DNA of 64,000 bases from Actinomyces marmotae (GTDB lineage: Bacteria > Actinomycetota > Actinomycetes > Actinomycetales > Actinomycetaceae). The position numbers were made by a program, and so were the translations under genes. The notes under the pieces were generated by a model that worked only from the letters and a program-made list of their open reading frames with translations, searched no databases and was not told the origin of the DNA. The stretch lies in the NCBI RefSeq assembly GCF_013177295.1, contig NZ_CP053642.1:2294001-2358000 (forward strand), in the 5' to 3' direction. Position 1 is the first letter of the stretch. Each line of letters begins with the position of its first letter. Positions 31,454-40,755 of this stretch are shown piece by piece.

Positions 31454-31479
31454 GGCTGGCAGCAGGGCGGCGATACGGC

Positions 31480-32784
31480 TCAGCGCACCCAAGCGCCCGA
31501 GGCATCGAGGAAGTACCACTTCCCGCCGTCGGCCACCCAGCCCGTGGCCATAGCGCCGTCGGGGCGCAGGAAGTACCAGGAGCCGCCGTCGGCCACCCAG
31601 CCGGTGCGCATCGCGCCCGAGCTGTCCATGAAGTACCACTTCCCGCCGTCAGCCACCCAGCCCGTGGCCATAGCGCCATCGGGGCGCAGGAAGTACCACT
31701 TCCCGCCCTCGGCCACCCAGCCGGTGCGCATCGCGCCCGAGCTGTCCATGAAGTACCACTTCCCGCCGTCAGCCACCCAGCCCGTGGCCATGGCGCCGTC
31801 GGGGTGCAGGAAGTACCAGGAGCCGCCGATGAAGCGCCAGCCGGTGGCCTTGGCGCCCGTGGACGGGTCGATGTAGAACCAGGTCGCACCCGAGCGGATC
31901 CAGCCCGTCGCCTGGCCGGCGGCCGCGGGGCGCGCAGGGGCCGCGGCCGCCGGCTTGGAGCCGGAGAAGGAGTTCCTCGACGCCCCCACCTGGGAGCCGG
32001 CGGCCGGAGTCAGGGCGCCGACGCTCGCGGGATTGCGGTACAGCGCGAAATTCTGGGTGGCGTACCAGGAGTGAGTGGCGGCGCAATAGTGGACGGCGAT
32101 GCCGATATGCGTGAAGGACGGATCGAGCATGGCCCCCAGATGGCCCGGGGAATGCAGCCACTGATTGAACAGCGAGTACCCTTGGTTGCCATTCTTATGC
32201 CCATAGTAGTACTGCCAGGCGATGTTCTCTGATCCACCACCCCAACCGGAGGGATACAGGTCCCAGAAGTTCTCCGGGGCCCCCTTCTCTATGGTGTGAT
32301 GGTGGAATCCCTTGGGAAGATTATTCGATCCCACGCCGTAGGAGGCCATATGGGCGCTCCAGGCACGCGCGACGGCGTCGAGCTTGACCGCGCGCTTAAC
32401 CGGGTTGAGCCCCTGTTCGACTCGGAGCTGGTTGACACGGTCAAGGATCTGCTGCTCGTAGACGGCGATGGCGGACCGCGACCAGCCCAGCGCGTCATCG
32501 TCGGCAACCGTGCCCTCGGGGACATCGTTGACGGAGGGTGAGACCGTGACCTTCTTGGCGGCGGAGCCCTCCCCCGAGATCACCGTGGTGGCACGATGAT
32601 CCTTGGGATTGGTCTGGCTGGAATCCGACACGACGGGGGCGGAAAGGGCGCCGACCGCGGGCATGATCGAGGCCGCCGCGCCCGGCACCACGGTCAATCC
32701 CACCAGGAGGGCGGAGGCGAGCGCGGTTGCCAGTCGCGATCCGCACGACGAGACGCGTCGGGATTCTTTCAAGGAGGAGGGCAT
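31480..32784 (-). CDS. Secreted CAP-domain protein with C-terminal wall-binding repeats
   Basis: 434-aa exported protein. Residues 1-~38 form a signal peptide ending near PGAAAS. A CAP/SCP domain (~105-255) has ILDRVNQLRVEQGL, WSAHMASYG, SGWGGGSENIAW, HSPGHLGAMLDPSFTHIGIA and SWYATQNFA. A Pro/Ala linker leads to seven 20-21-residue repeats of the type TGW-x(5-6)-WYF-x(3-4)-GAM (choline/glucan-binding-like), reaching the C-terminus. CAP proteins are often wall-associated; the repeats probably hold it on surface polymers. Enzymatic activity is uncertain. Confidence 0.9.
   Translation of the reverse strand: MPSSLKESRRVSSCGSRLATALASALLVGLTVVPGAAASIMPAVGALSAPVVSDSSQTNPKDHRATTVISGEGSAAKKVTVSPSVNDVPEGTVADDDALGWSRSAIAVYEQQILDRVNQLRVEQGLNPVKRAVKLDAVARAWSAHMASYGVGSNNLPKGFHHHTIEKGAPENFWDLYPSGWGGGSENIAWQYYYGHKNGNQGYSLFNQWLHSPGHLGAMLDPSFTHIGIAVHYCAATHSWYATQNFALYRNPASVGALTPAAGSQVGASRNSFSGSKPAAAAPARPAAAGQATGWIRSGATWFYIDPSTGAKATGWRFIGGSWYFLHPDGAMATGWVADGGKWYFMDSSGAMRTGWVAEGGKWYFLRPDGAMATGWVADGGKWYFMDSSGAMRTGWVADGGSWYFLRPDGAMATGWVADGGKWYFLDASGAWVR
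31561..31800. repeat. Two near-identical 120-bp direct repeats inside the CAP gene
   Basis: 31561-31680 and 31681-31800 differ at only about ten positions. Each encodes one pair of wall-binding modules (an SSGAMR type and an RPDGAMA type). Recombination between them would remove or add two modules in frame. Confidence 0.85.
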
Positions 32785-33243
32785 GGGAGTCTCTCAGGGG
32801 AGGGAAAGGGATAGCAGGAGCGGGGAATGAATACGAGCGGTCGCGGGGATCCGGAATCCTGAACTCCGGGCGACCGGACAAGGCCGATGGTAGCAGCGCC
32901 CCGGCCACTCGAATATCGACATTCCCCCGTGATGAAACGAGCCTGGATAACGAATCGCCGACAGCACTCGGCGACATTTCCGTCACCCTCATTCATTGCG
33001 AGGCGGACTCGTATTCATCACGGTTCACCAATGACCTGGGAGGCGCCGGCGCCGCCGCGGGACCGCGAGCGCGCCGCGCGGATGCCTCCCACCGCGCCCC
33101 GTGATCGCGGCGAGACGGGCAGGGCGCGATGACGCCCGGCTCACGCCCCTTCGCGGGGCCCGAGCCGGGCGCCATCGTGATTCTTCCGCAACGGCCAGGA
33201 GACCGGGGAGTGACGCGGGAGCCGACGCGGCTCAGGCGGGCGC
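32785..33243. other. Intergenic region between the amylosucrase and CAP genes; no gene seen
   Basis: Lower GC than the coding neighbours. Holds a 7-bp perfect hairpin (TCGCCGA at 32955-32961 and TCGGCGA at 32968-32974). I looked for a c-di-AMP (ydaO) leader, common before cell-wall genes in Actinobacteria, and saw no conserved blocks. Confidence 0.5.
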
Positions 33244-35289
33244 TCAGTCGGTGGGGCGAACGAGCCACCAGGCGGCGTAGGGCGGGACGGGGACCATGCC
33301 GTCGCCGTCACCCTCGAGAGTCGCCGCGCCCGAGGGGACCGTCCCCGTCAGAGCGTCGGCGGCGCCAAGCACGCCGTGCTCCGCCAGCCGCCAGGCGGGG
33401 ATCCTCCTCCAGTCCGGCGTCACGTTGTACACGCCCACGAAACTGCCCAGCGGGTGGTCGCGGAAGGTGACGAGCACGCCGTCGTCATCCAGGGGGGCCA
33501 CCTGAGTGCGCACGTCGGCGCTGAGCACGGGCAGGGAGGCGCGAACCCGCCCCATGTGGACGAGGTCGGTGAAGACGCGGCCCTGGATGGTTGAGCGGTC
33601 CCAGCGGCCGGCCATGAGGCGCTCATCGAGGCGGGGGCGCCCCGCCCAGCGGGAGTCGGTCTCGTGGCCGGGCTCGGTGTCCCAGTTGGGGTCATTGAAC
33701 TGGGCCAGTTCGTCGCCGGACCAGATGACGGGGACGCCGCCCCATCCGTAGAGGATCGCGTTGGCCATGCGCAGGGCGTTGATGCGCTCCTCGCGCCACC
33801 GCCACAGGGAGTCGACCTCGTGCTCGGGGGTGAGGTCGTTGATTCCCTCCCAGGCCTCAGCCACGGACTCCAGGCCGATGAGCGAGGCGGCGGTGCCGGA
33901 GATGCGGCGGTCCCCGGTGACCGGGTTGTGCTGGAAGACCAGGCCCCGCGCATCAGAGAAGGGGTAGAGGCCCGTGTACCAGTCGGACAGGAAGGCTCGG
34001 TGCCAGTAGCCGGACAGGCCCACGGCATCGGCGTCGCCGTCGTCGATCGCCCAGCCGATGTCATCGTGGCAGCGCAGGTAGGTGATCCAGGTGGAGTTGG
34101 GGGACTCGGCGGGGAGGTGGCGCAGGGCGTGGGCGCCGAGCACCGCGTTCCGCGCCGCGAGCATGGACCAGACCTGCACCATGAGGGAGTTGTGGTAGGC
34201 GAGGTCGGAGACCTTGTTCGTGTACCGGCCCTGGCCGAGGTACTGCACGAGCTCGGTGGGGGCCACGATCGCCTCGGCCTTGAGGATGATGGCGGGGCAG
34301 GCGATGCGGGTGAGGGCGCGCAGCACCTGGGTGATGGCGTGGACCTCAGGCTGGCCCTGGCAATCGGTGCCCTTGCGCTTGATAGTGAAGGCGATGGCGT
34401 CCAGGCGCAGCACCTCGACGCCGCGGTTGGCCAGTTCCAGGATGATGGAGACGAATTCCTCCATGACGTTGGGATTGCGCCAGTCGAGGTCCCACTGGAA
34501 GGAGTTGAAAGTGGTCCACACCCAGGAGCCGAGCTCCTCGTTCCAGGTGAAGTTGCCGGGGGCGAAGTCCGGGAACACCTCTGGCAGATCGCGCTCGTAC
34601 TCGTCGGGCTCGGCGCGGTCAGGGAAGAGGAAGAAGTAGTCCTGGTAGCGCTTCTCCCCCGCCCGGGCGCGCCGGGCCCACTCGTGCTCGGCCGCCACGT
34701 GGTTGAGGACGAGGTCGACGACGAGGCTCATGCCCTCCCCGCGCAGGGAGCCCGCCAGGTGCTCGAGGTCGTCCATGGTGCCCAGGTCTGGGCGGACGGA
34801 GCGGTAGTCGGCGACGGCGTAGCCGCCGTCGGAGTCCCCGGGACGGGGGGTGAGCAGCGGCATGAGGTGCAGGTAGTTGACGCCGAGTTCGCGCAGGTAG
34901 GGGATGCGGTCCTCGACGCCGCGCAGGCTCCCGGCGAAGCGCTCGGTGTAGCAGGCGTAGCCGATGCGCGAGGGGTCCTGGATCCAGGAGGGGTTGAGCA
35001 TGCGCTGGAGGTCCAGGTGGCGCAGCTCGGGGCTGCGTTGGGCGTAGGCGGCTGCCGCCTCAGTCAGCAGGATCGTGGCCGCCCGAGTCGCCCGGGGCTC
35101 GCCGTAGAGGGTGACCAGGCCATCGATGACATCGGGGTACCAGCGCTCCAGGCGGGTCGTGAAGATCTCCTGCTCCGTGAGGCTGAGCCCCACCAGGGGG
35201 GCGACGATGGCCTGGGACACCTCGTCGGGGATCCCGGCGAGCGGGGTGAGGACGGGCTGTGTCTCGGAGGCGCGGCGCTGGGAGGTCAT
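33244..35289 (-). CDS. Amylosucrase / alpha-amylase family GH13 enzyme
   Basis: 681-aa cytoplasmic enzyme related to amylosucrase, which makes alpha-1,4-glucan from sucrose. The N-terminal helical domain (RTLERWYPDV-like) precedes the GH13 barrel: YLRELGVNYLHLMPLL, VVDLVLNHVAAEHEWA, EVLRLDAIAF (nucleophile Asp), LKAEAIVAPTE (acid Glu) and YLRCHDDIGWAID (third Asp). FNSFQWDLDWRNP and SLWRWREERINAL also fit the amylosucrase subfamily. The ATG at 35289 is used because residues upstream look non-coding. Substrate inferred, not proved; sucrose hydrolase or isomerase-like relatives are possible. Confidence 0.85.
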   Translation of the reverse strand: MTSQRRASETQPVLTPLAGIPDEVSQAIVAPLVGLSLTEQEIFTTRLERWYPDVIDGLVTLYGEPRATRAATILLTEAAAAYAQRSPELRHLDLQRMLNPSWIQDPSRIGYACYTERFAGSLRGVEDRIPYLRELGVNYLHLMPLLTPRPGDSDGGYAVADYRSVRPDLGTMDDLEHLAGSLRGEGMSLVVDLVLNHVAAEHEWARRARAGEKRYQDYFFLFPDRAEPDEYERDLPEVFPDFAPGNFTWNEELGSWVWTTFNSFQWDLDWRNPNVMEEFVSIILELANRGVEVLRLDAIAFTIKRKGTDCQGQPEVHAITQVLRALTRIACPAIILKAEAIVAPTELVQYLGQGRYTNKVSDLAYHNSLMVQVWSMLAARNAVLGAHALRHLPAESPNSTWITYLRCHDDIGWAIDDGDADAVGLSGYWHRAFLSDWYTGLYPFSDARGLVFQHNPVTGDRRISGTAASLIGLESVAEAWEGINDLTPEHEVDSLWRWREERINALRMANAILYGWGGVPVIWSGDELAQFNDPNWDTEPGHETDSRWAGRPRLDERLMAGRWDRSTIQGRVFTDLVHMGRVRASLPVLSADVRTQVAPLDDDGVLVTFRDHPLGSFVGVYNVTPDWRRIPAWRLAEHGVLGAADALTGTVPSGAATLEGDGDGMVPVPPYAAWWLVRPTD

Positions 35290-35410
35290 GCAACCATGAT
35301 TCCCTACGCTGGGCTTTCGCAACAGCCGATCCACTATTCGGCCTCGGCCGGCCGCGGGACTCCGGCGCGCACGCGTTGGGCGCAGTACGCGGCAGCGGAG
35401 CCGGTGAGGC

Positions 35411-35995
35411 TCAGCGCCGTCGCCGGGGGGAATGCCCAGCGTCGACCTCCTGGGCCCGGCGGCCCTCGCGGGCGAGCAGGCTCTGCTTGGTCGCCGGCCC
35501 GTAGCGGAAGCCACCCAGGGACCCGTCGGCGCGGGCCACGCGGTGGCAGGGGACAAAGAGCGCGGCGGCGTTGAAGGCGCAGGCGCCGGCCGCGGCCCGC
35601 ACCGCCCGGGGGCTGCCGCACAGGGCGGCGTACTCGGCGTAGCTCACCAGGCGCCCCGGGCCGATGCCGCGCAGCACCTCCCAGGCCCGCTCGCGGAAGG
35701 GGCCCGAGCGCTGGAGGACCGGCACCTGGGCGGGGGCACCCAACTCGCCGTCGTAATAGGCCTCCAGAGCGGGGAGCGCCTGGGCCAGGGCCCCGGGAGC
35801 GGATCCCGACGGCGCCTCCTCCAGGCGCCCGGGGCGCAGGCCGGGGTGGATGAGCGCGAGCAGGCCGGCGGGATCCTCGGTCCACCCCGAGGCCAGCACG
35901 GCGCTGCCCGCGATGATCGTGAAGGGCCCGTCCGGGGTGGGGGCCGTGGCCACGGAGGCCGTCAGCCCGTCCCGGTCCCGTAGAGGTCGCGCCAT
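35411..35995 (-). CDS. ogt: Methylated-DNA--protein-cysteine methyltransferase (Ogt type)
   Basis: 194-aa suicide repair protein that moves the alkyl group of O6-alkylguanine onto Cys150 in the VPCHRV motif. ERAWEVLRGIGPGRLVSYAEYA is the DNA-binding helix-turn-helix region. The ATG at 35995 is favoured by GGGAGG upstream; an earlier in-frame ATG at 36013 lacks it. It starts 21 bp after jetD on the same strand, so it is probably read with the Wadjet operon. Confidence 0.9.
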   Translation of the reverse strand: MARPLRDRDGLTASVATAPTPDGPFTIIAGSAVLASGWTEDPAGLLALIHPGLRPGRLEEAPSGSAPGALAQALPALEAYYDGELGAPAQVPVLQRSGPFRERAWEVLRGIGPGRLVSYAEYAALCGSPRAVRAAAGACAFNAAALFVPCHRVARADGSLGGFRYGPATKQSLLAREGRRAQEVDAGHSPRRRR

Positions 35996-36016
35996 GCCCC
36001 TATCCTCCCGCATCCC

Positions 36017-37222
36017 TCACGCCAGGGCGAGGGACAGGGCGGACGTCGCCTCATCCCAGGGCAGGCGCTCCTGCTCCAGGCTCAGGCCCCAGTCGATGAT
36101 CATCCGCCAGGCGCGCATCTGCTCGTAGCCCAGGCCCTCGGGCTGCGGGCCGTCGCGGCTCACCCGCTTGCCGGGGTCGGCCACCGCCAGGCAGCGCCAG
36201 CGCTCCAGGGTCGGGGCGTCCATGAGCACCGGCACGATCCCCGGCAGGCGCTGGCTGAGGCAGGCCAGGATCCTCATGCCGTCGGCATCGAGATCCCCCC
36301 AGTAGGCGACGCGGCGCGCGCGGCGAGCCCAGGAGAGCAGGGGGAGCGTCTGGACGATCTTGTCCCCCGCGCCCCAGACGGCCACGGTTCGCGGCCGCTC
36401 CTCCAGGGCGAGGAAGGTGGCCAGGTTCTCCACGGCGATGACGTCGATGAACCCCGCCCGATCGGCCCACATGCGGCTGATCTCCTCCACCGGGGCCTCG
36501 ACGTCGCGCAGGCCCCCAGCGGCCAGGCCCGGGTCGAGGATCCGCACGCGCACGGTCGTGGGAGGACGGCGCAGGCCCAGCCCGGACTCCACGGGGAGGC
36601 CCCCGCCCCGGGCCGCGCCGAGCAGGCGCTGCACCACGCGGCGGTGCCGCTCCAGCCACTTGGTGTCCAGGCCGGCGATCGGCAGCTGGCGCAGGTAGAG
36701 GCCGGAGGCCGGATGCGAGGCCAGCCAGGCCACGGCGGCGACGAGGCGCTCGACGTCATCGTCCTCGTACTCGACGACCTCGCCGATGACGGCGGCCACC
36801 GCCTCGGCCGCGCCGCCCTGACCCGACAGGCCGGTGGGCCCCACGCCCAGGGCCTCGAGCATGCCCACGATCATCCCCGCCCGCGAACTCGCCAGCCCCC
36901 AGTGGCCGGCGCGGCCCGCCGCCGATGCGATGGCATCGGCTCCCACGAGCTGGGCGCGCACGGGCAGGTGCTGGGTGCCCAGCGACGCCCAGCGGCGCCC
37001 CTCCCAGATGACGGTGCCGGGGGCGGAGCGCTCCCATTGGCGCCAGGCGGCGATCCACGCGGCGACGCCGTCGACATCCGCGAGCGCAAGGTCATGCGTG
37101 GGCGGGTCGAGGGACAGGGGCAGCACCTCGGCGCGCGCCTGGTCGGGGTTCGCGGCCCAGGCGGCGTAGACGCGCTGGTAGCGCACGGCGGCGCGCGCGG
37201 CGAGTTCGGCCGGGCCCCTCAC
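36017..37222 (-). CDS. jetD: Wadjet nuclease subunit JetD (DUF3322/DUF2220, Toprim-like)
   Basis: 401-aa DNA-cleaving subunit of the Wadjet plasmid-defence complex. The N-terminal DUF3322 part (RYQRVYAAW, WRQWERS, LPVRAQLVGADAIA) is followed by DUF2220 with Toprim-like acidic motifs: AVENLATFLAL and WGDLDADGMRILA (DxD). The GTG start at 37222 overlaps the jetC stop by 4 nt; a longer in-frame extension upstream is antisense-frame noise inside jetC. All expected acidic residues are present. Confidence 0.92.
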   Translation of the reverse strand: MRGPAELAARAAVRYQRVYAAWAANPDQARAEVLPLSLDPPTHDLALADVDGVAAWIAAWRQWERSAPGTVIWEGRRWASLGTQHLPVRAQLVGADAIASAAGRAGHWGLASSRAGMIVGMLEALGVGPTGLSGQGGAAEAVAAVIGEVVEYEDDDVERLVAAVAWLASHPASGLYLRQLPIAGLDTKWLERHRRVVQRLLGAARGGGLPVESGLGLRRPPTTVRVRILDPGLAAGGLRDVEAPVEEISRMWADRAGFIDVIAVENLATFLALEERPRTVAVWGAGDKIVQTLPLLSWARRARRVAYWGDLDADGMRILACLSQRLPGIVPVLMDAPTLERWRCLAVADPGKRVSRDGPQPEGLGYEQMRAWRMIIDWGLSLEQERLPWDEATSALSLALA

Positions 37223-40200
37223 AGCGCCTCCAGATCGAAGCCTTCGAAGAGGTCGCCGGGCCGCTCGGGGGCGGCCCAGGCGCCCCTGCGCGCCGGGGCG
37301 TCGAAGAGCACCATGGACAGGGCGGAGGCGTCCCCCTCGGGGGTGTTGGTGACCATGGCCGCGCCGCCCACGTGCTCCTCCAGGGTCTGGAGCATCTTCA
37401 TGGGCGTGGCCAGCAGCAACTGGAAGCCGAAGCCGCGGAAGACCTCCAGGCCGGCGCGGGTGTAGTCGGCGTCGGTCTTGTCGAAGGCCTCGTCGAGGAC
37501 CACCAGGGCGTAGCCGGGCAGCTGGTTCCCGGGGTCGGTGAGCTGGTAGCGCAGGGCGGCGGCCAGGCAGAACACGACGAGCTTCTGGCGCTGCCCGCCG
37601 GACAGGCCCGAGGCCCCCTCGTAGACATCGACGACGACGCCGTCGACATCGCGCTCCTCGGCGCGGAAGGCGACGTGGAGGCGGGTGTCGAGGCACTGAC
37701 GGCGCCAGGCCGCGTCGCGGGGCTCAGAGGAACTGAGCCGGCTCATGATGCGGCCGAGCAGGGCGTAGCGCTCCTCGGCGCGATCGGGGGACTCGTCGTC
37801 GAGTTCGAGGCTGCCCGAGGCGATGGTCGCCAGGTCCCGCAGGAAGTCATTGACCACGGGCAGGCGCCGCTCCTCGACCTTGATGCGCAGGTGGTGGCCG
37901 GGCGAGTACTCGGTGGTGGCCAGGGCGTCGTTGACGGGCCCGATCCGGGCCCTGACCTGGCTGACGGCGCGGCGGATCTCGGAGGCGAGGTGGCCGATGT
38001 TCTGGCGGGACTGGGAGCGCAGGAGGGCGGTGAAGCGGCGCTCGTGACGGGGCAGGTCGTCGGATTGGAGGCGGGCCAGGATCGCGAGGAACTCGTCGAG
38101 GTAGTCGATCTCGGGAAGGACCTGGCCGCGGGTCTCGGGCCAGGTGGCGACGAAGGTGGACATGGTGACCACGGCGCTGGCCACGGCGCGGGCCTCGCTA
38201 CGGGCGGCGGCCTCGCGCTGCTCGACGATTTCCTTGGAGACGCGGGCGGCGACCTCGCTGATCTCCTCCAGGTTCGGGCGGCGGCGGCGCTGGGAGCGGA
38301 AGCGCTCGTCCAGCTCGACCCGCATGGGCCCGGACTCGGGGGCGGACAGGATGAGGGCCTCCTCCTCATCGCCCGGGGTGAGGGCGCCGGCGCGCAGGGT
38401 CTGCTCCCGCTCGCGCAGGCGGTCGAGTTCGGCGGTGGCGGCATCGCGGTTCTCGGCCTCTCGGACCAGGGAAGCGCTGAGCTCGCGCAGGGTCTGGCGG
38501 GCCCGGGAGAGCACCTGGCGGGCCGTCTCGATGCGGGCGTCGAGCTGAGCCAGGCCCGGCTGGGCGTCCCGCAGTTGCTCGCAGCGCCGCGCCCACCGCT
38601 CGGCTTGGGAGGCCGCGGAGGCGACATCGATCTGCTCCCAGGTGAACTCCGTGGCGCGCTGGCAGGCGGCGAGCCGATCGCGCAGGACGGCCTCGCGGGC
38701 CTCCAGGCCGTCGAGGCGGGCATCGGCCCCTGCCTTCTCCCGGGCGCGGGCGGCGAGCTCATCGACGACGAGCTCAAGCCTCTCGCGGGCGTCGACGCCG
38801 ATCACCCAGGCGCGGGGGTCGGCCGGGTCGCGGCGGTCATCCTTGAGGTGGGCGGTGCGCGAGGACTTGACCTGGCCGGAGCGGGTGACGCCGCGGTCAA
38901 CGGCGGCGAGCTCCTCGGCGCCCTCGACGCACAGGTGGTCGAAGCGCCGCATGAGCTCGACGTTGAGCCAGTCGGCGTGCTCGGTGCCGGGGATGGGCTC
39001 GATCTTGCGGGCCAGGGCGCCGCCGGGGACCCGGGGGACGCCGCGGGCGGCCTGCGCGGCGGGCAGGAGGCGGTCGAAGTGGAGGCGGGCGCCCAGGTGG
39101 AGGGTGTCGACGGCGGCGAGCACGTCCCGGTAGAGGCGGTCGGGGACGAGCATGTGGGTGGCGAAGCCCCCGGCGACGGCCTCGATGGCGACGCGCCAGT
39201 CCTCCTCGCCGTCGACGACGCGCAGGATCTCTCCGGCGAAGGGCAGGACGGAGGCGGGTTGGCCGATGACGGTGGCGATGAGGTCGCGGGCGCCGAGCAG
39301 GCGGGGAGGCATGGCGGAGCGGCTGGCGAGGATCTGCTCGCGCTCGGTGGTCAGGGCGTCGACGCGGCGCTTGAGGTCGAGGGCGGCCAGGCCGGCGGTG
39401 TCACGCTCGGCGCGCAGGGAGGCCAGTTGGCCCCGCAGGGAGGAGTCCTCGGCGGCCAGGACCGCCTGGAGCTCGTGGTGGGCGCGCGCGTCGGCGGGGG
39501 CGGTGGCGTCGAGCTCGCTCAAGCAGCGCTCCAGGGCGCGGACGGCGTCGGCACGACGGGCCGCCTCCACCTGGGCGGCCTCAAGGCGGGCGGTCGCGGC
39601 GGGCAACCCAGCGCCGGCGGCCCCGTGGCGCTCGGCGCGCAGCAGGTCAAGGTCGGCGACGGCGGCGTCCTCGCGGGCGGCCGCCCGGGCGACCTCCGCT
39701 TCCAGGCCACTGACAGCCGCGGCGGCGCGGTCGCGCTCCTCCTCCAGGCGGGTCAGACGCAGGTGGTGGACATAGCCGGGCACGGCGGCGGCGAGCGCCT
39801 CGGCGTGGGCCTGCTGGGCTCCGGCGTCGATGATGGTGCGACTGAGCTCGGACAGGGGGGCGAGGGCCCTCTCCTGCTCGCGGGCCTCGACCACGGCCGC
39901 ATGCGCCTCGCGCAACTCCCCGAACTGCTCGACGGCGGCGTCGGCCAGGCGCAGGGTCTCGGGTTCGTCGAGCATGAAGTCGCGCAGGAGGGTGTCGAGG
40001 CTGGCCAGGGACTTAGCGGCCTGGGTGCGGTGGAGGAGGCGCTGGGCGACCTCGCTGGACAGGCCGAGGCGGCGGCGGAAGGCCGCGGCGAAGGCCTCGT
40101 ACTTGTCGAACAGGCGCAGGCCCTCGGGGTGGTCGCGGCGGATGGCGCGCCGGTCGATGCCGTGGGCGAGGTAGGGCAGGAGAGTCGTGAGATCCGGGGA

Positions 40201-40755
40201 TCCTTCGGCCATGAGGAGGAGCTGGGCGACGGCGTCGACGGCGTTCGTGCCGGCGCGCACGTGGAACAGGACGATCAGGGTGAGGGACTCGGCGCCCTCA
40301 CCGCCCTGGGAGAAGGTGAGGGCGACCCCGCTGCGGGTGGCGCCGGCGCGCAGGAAGTCGGTGACGACCTCGCCGGTGGCGCCATCGGTGGTGCGCCGGT
40401 AGGCGCCGCGCACGTAGCTGAGGATGGTGCGGGCGCGGTCGGTGGCGCCGGAGTCCTGGGCGGCGGCGTTGAATCGCCGGTTCTTGGCGGGCACGAGCAC
40501 GGCGGACAGGGCGTCCAGCAGGGAGGACTTGCCCGAGCCGGACGGGCCGGTGAGGATGAGGCCATCGCGGGGCACGGGCAGGTCGTGGTAGCCGTTGAAG
40601 GTCCCCCAGTTGTGGACCTGGATGCGGGACAGGCGGTGCTGGGCGTCCGCCTCGCGCAGCCGCGAGCGCGTGCGGGCCGAGCGCGGCGCCGGGGGCACCG
40701 GGGAGGCGGCGCGGCGGCGCTCGCGGGTGGGGGTGGGGGGCGTCGTCGTTCTCAT
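37219..40755 (-). CDS. jetC: Wadjet SMC-like ATPase JetC
   Basis: 1178-aa SMC/MukB-like motor that extrudes and inspects DNA loops. Walker A GPSGSGKSS has Lys76. Long coiled-coil arms occupy ~300-480 and ~680-950, with a hinge region ~500-640. The C-terminal head carries the signature LSGGQRQK and Walker B VVLDEAFDKTD. The N-terminal ~35 residues are Arg/Pro-rich. ATG at 40755 overlaps the jetB stop by 4 nt. Circular plasmids below a size limit are the known Wadjet target. Confidence 0.94.
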   Translation of the reverse strand: MRTTTPPTPTRERRRAASPVPPAPRSARTRSRLREADAQHRLSRIQVHNWGTFNGYHDLPVPRDGLILTGPSGSGKSSLLDALSAVLVPAKNRRFNAAAQDSGATDRARTILSYVRGAYRRTTDGATGEVVTDFLRAGATRSGVALTFSQGGEGAESLTLIVLFHVRAGTNAVDAVAQLLLMAEGSPDLTTLLPYLAHGIDRRAIRRDHPEGLRLFDKYEAFAAAFRRRLGLSSEVAQRLLHRTQAAKSLASLDTLLRDFMLDEPETLRLADAAVEQFGELREAHAAVVEAREQERALAPLSELSRTIIDAGAQQAHAEALAAAVPGYVHHLRLTRLEEERDRAAAAVSGLEAEVARAAAREDAAVADLDLLRAERHGAAGAGLPAATARLEAAQVEAARRADAVRALERCLSELDATAPADARAHHELQAVLAAEDSSLRGQLASLRAERDTAGLAALDLKRRVDALTTEREQILASRSAMPPRLLGARDLIATVIGQPASVLPFAGEILRVVDGEEDWRVAIEAVAGGFATHMLVPDRLYRDVLAAVDTLHLGARLHFDRLLPAAQAARGVPRVPGGALARKIEPIPGTEHADWLNVELMRRFDHLCVEGAEELAAVDRGVTRSGQVKSSRTAHLKDDRRDPADPRAWVIGVDARERLELVVDELAARAREKAGADARLDGLEAREAVLRDRLAACQRATEFTWEQIDVASAASQAERWARRCEQLRDAQPGLAQLDARIETARQVLSRARQTLRELSASLVREAENRDAATAELDRLREREQTLRAGALTPGDEEEALILSAPESGPMRVELDERFRSQRRRRPNLEEISEVAARVSKEIVEQREAAARSEARAVASAVVTMSTFVATWPETRGQVLPEIDYLDEFLAILARLQSDDLPRHERRFTALLRSQSRQNIGHLASEIRRAVSQVRARIGPVNDALATTEYSPGHHLRIKVEERRLPVVNDFLRDLATIASGSLELDDESPDRAEERYALLGRIMSRLSSSEPRDAAWRRQCLDTRLHVAFRAEERDVDGVVVDVYEGASGLSGGQRQKLVVFCLAAALRYQLTDPGNQLPGYALVVLDEAFDKTDADYTRAGLEVFRGFGFQLLLATPMKMLQTLEEHVGGAAMVTNTPEGDASALSMVLFDAPARRGAWAAPERPGDLFEGFDLEAL

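Larger units (their letters stand above)
30905..31479. other. Intergenic region with a decayed reading frame and AT-rich tract
   Basis: Between the DUF262 gene and the CAP gene, both minus strand. Contains a likely gene remnant (30985-31170), an unusually AT-rich stretch (31258-31350) and the terminator behind the CAP gene. No intact gene, and no HTH antitoxin, is encoded here. Confidence 0.6.

Noticed and set aside
30905..31479. A HipB-like HTH antitoxin gene
   Set aside because: No reading frame on either strand in this stretch encodes an HTH; the one suggestive frame is broken and lacks helix-turn-helix features.
32785..33243. A c-di-AMP (ydaO) riboswitch before the CAP gene
   Set aside because: The conserved blocks of that aptamer are absent on the minus strand; only a 7-bp hairpin is seen.
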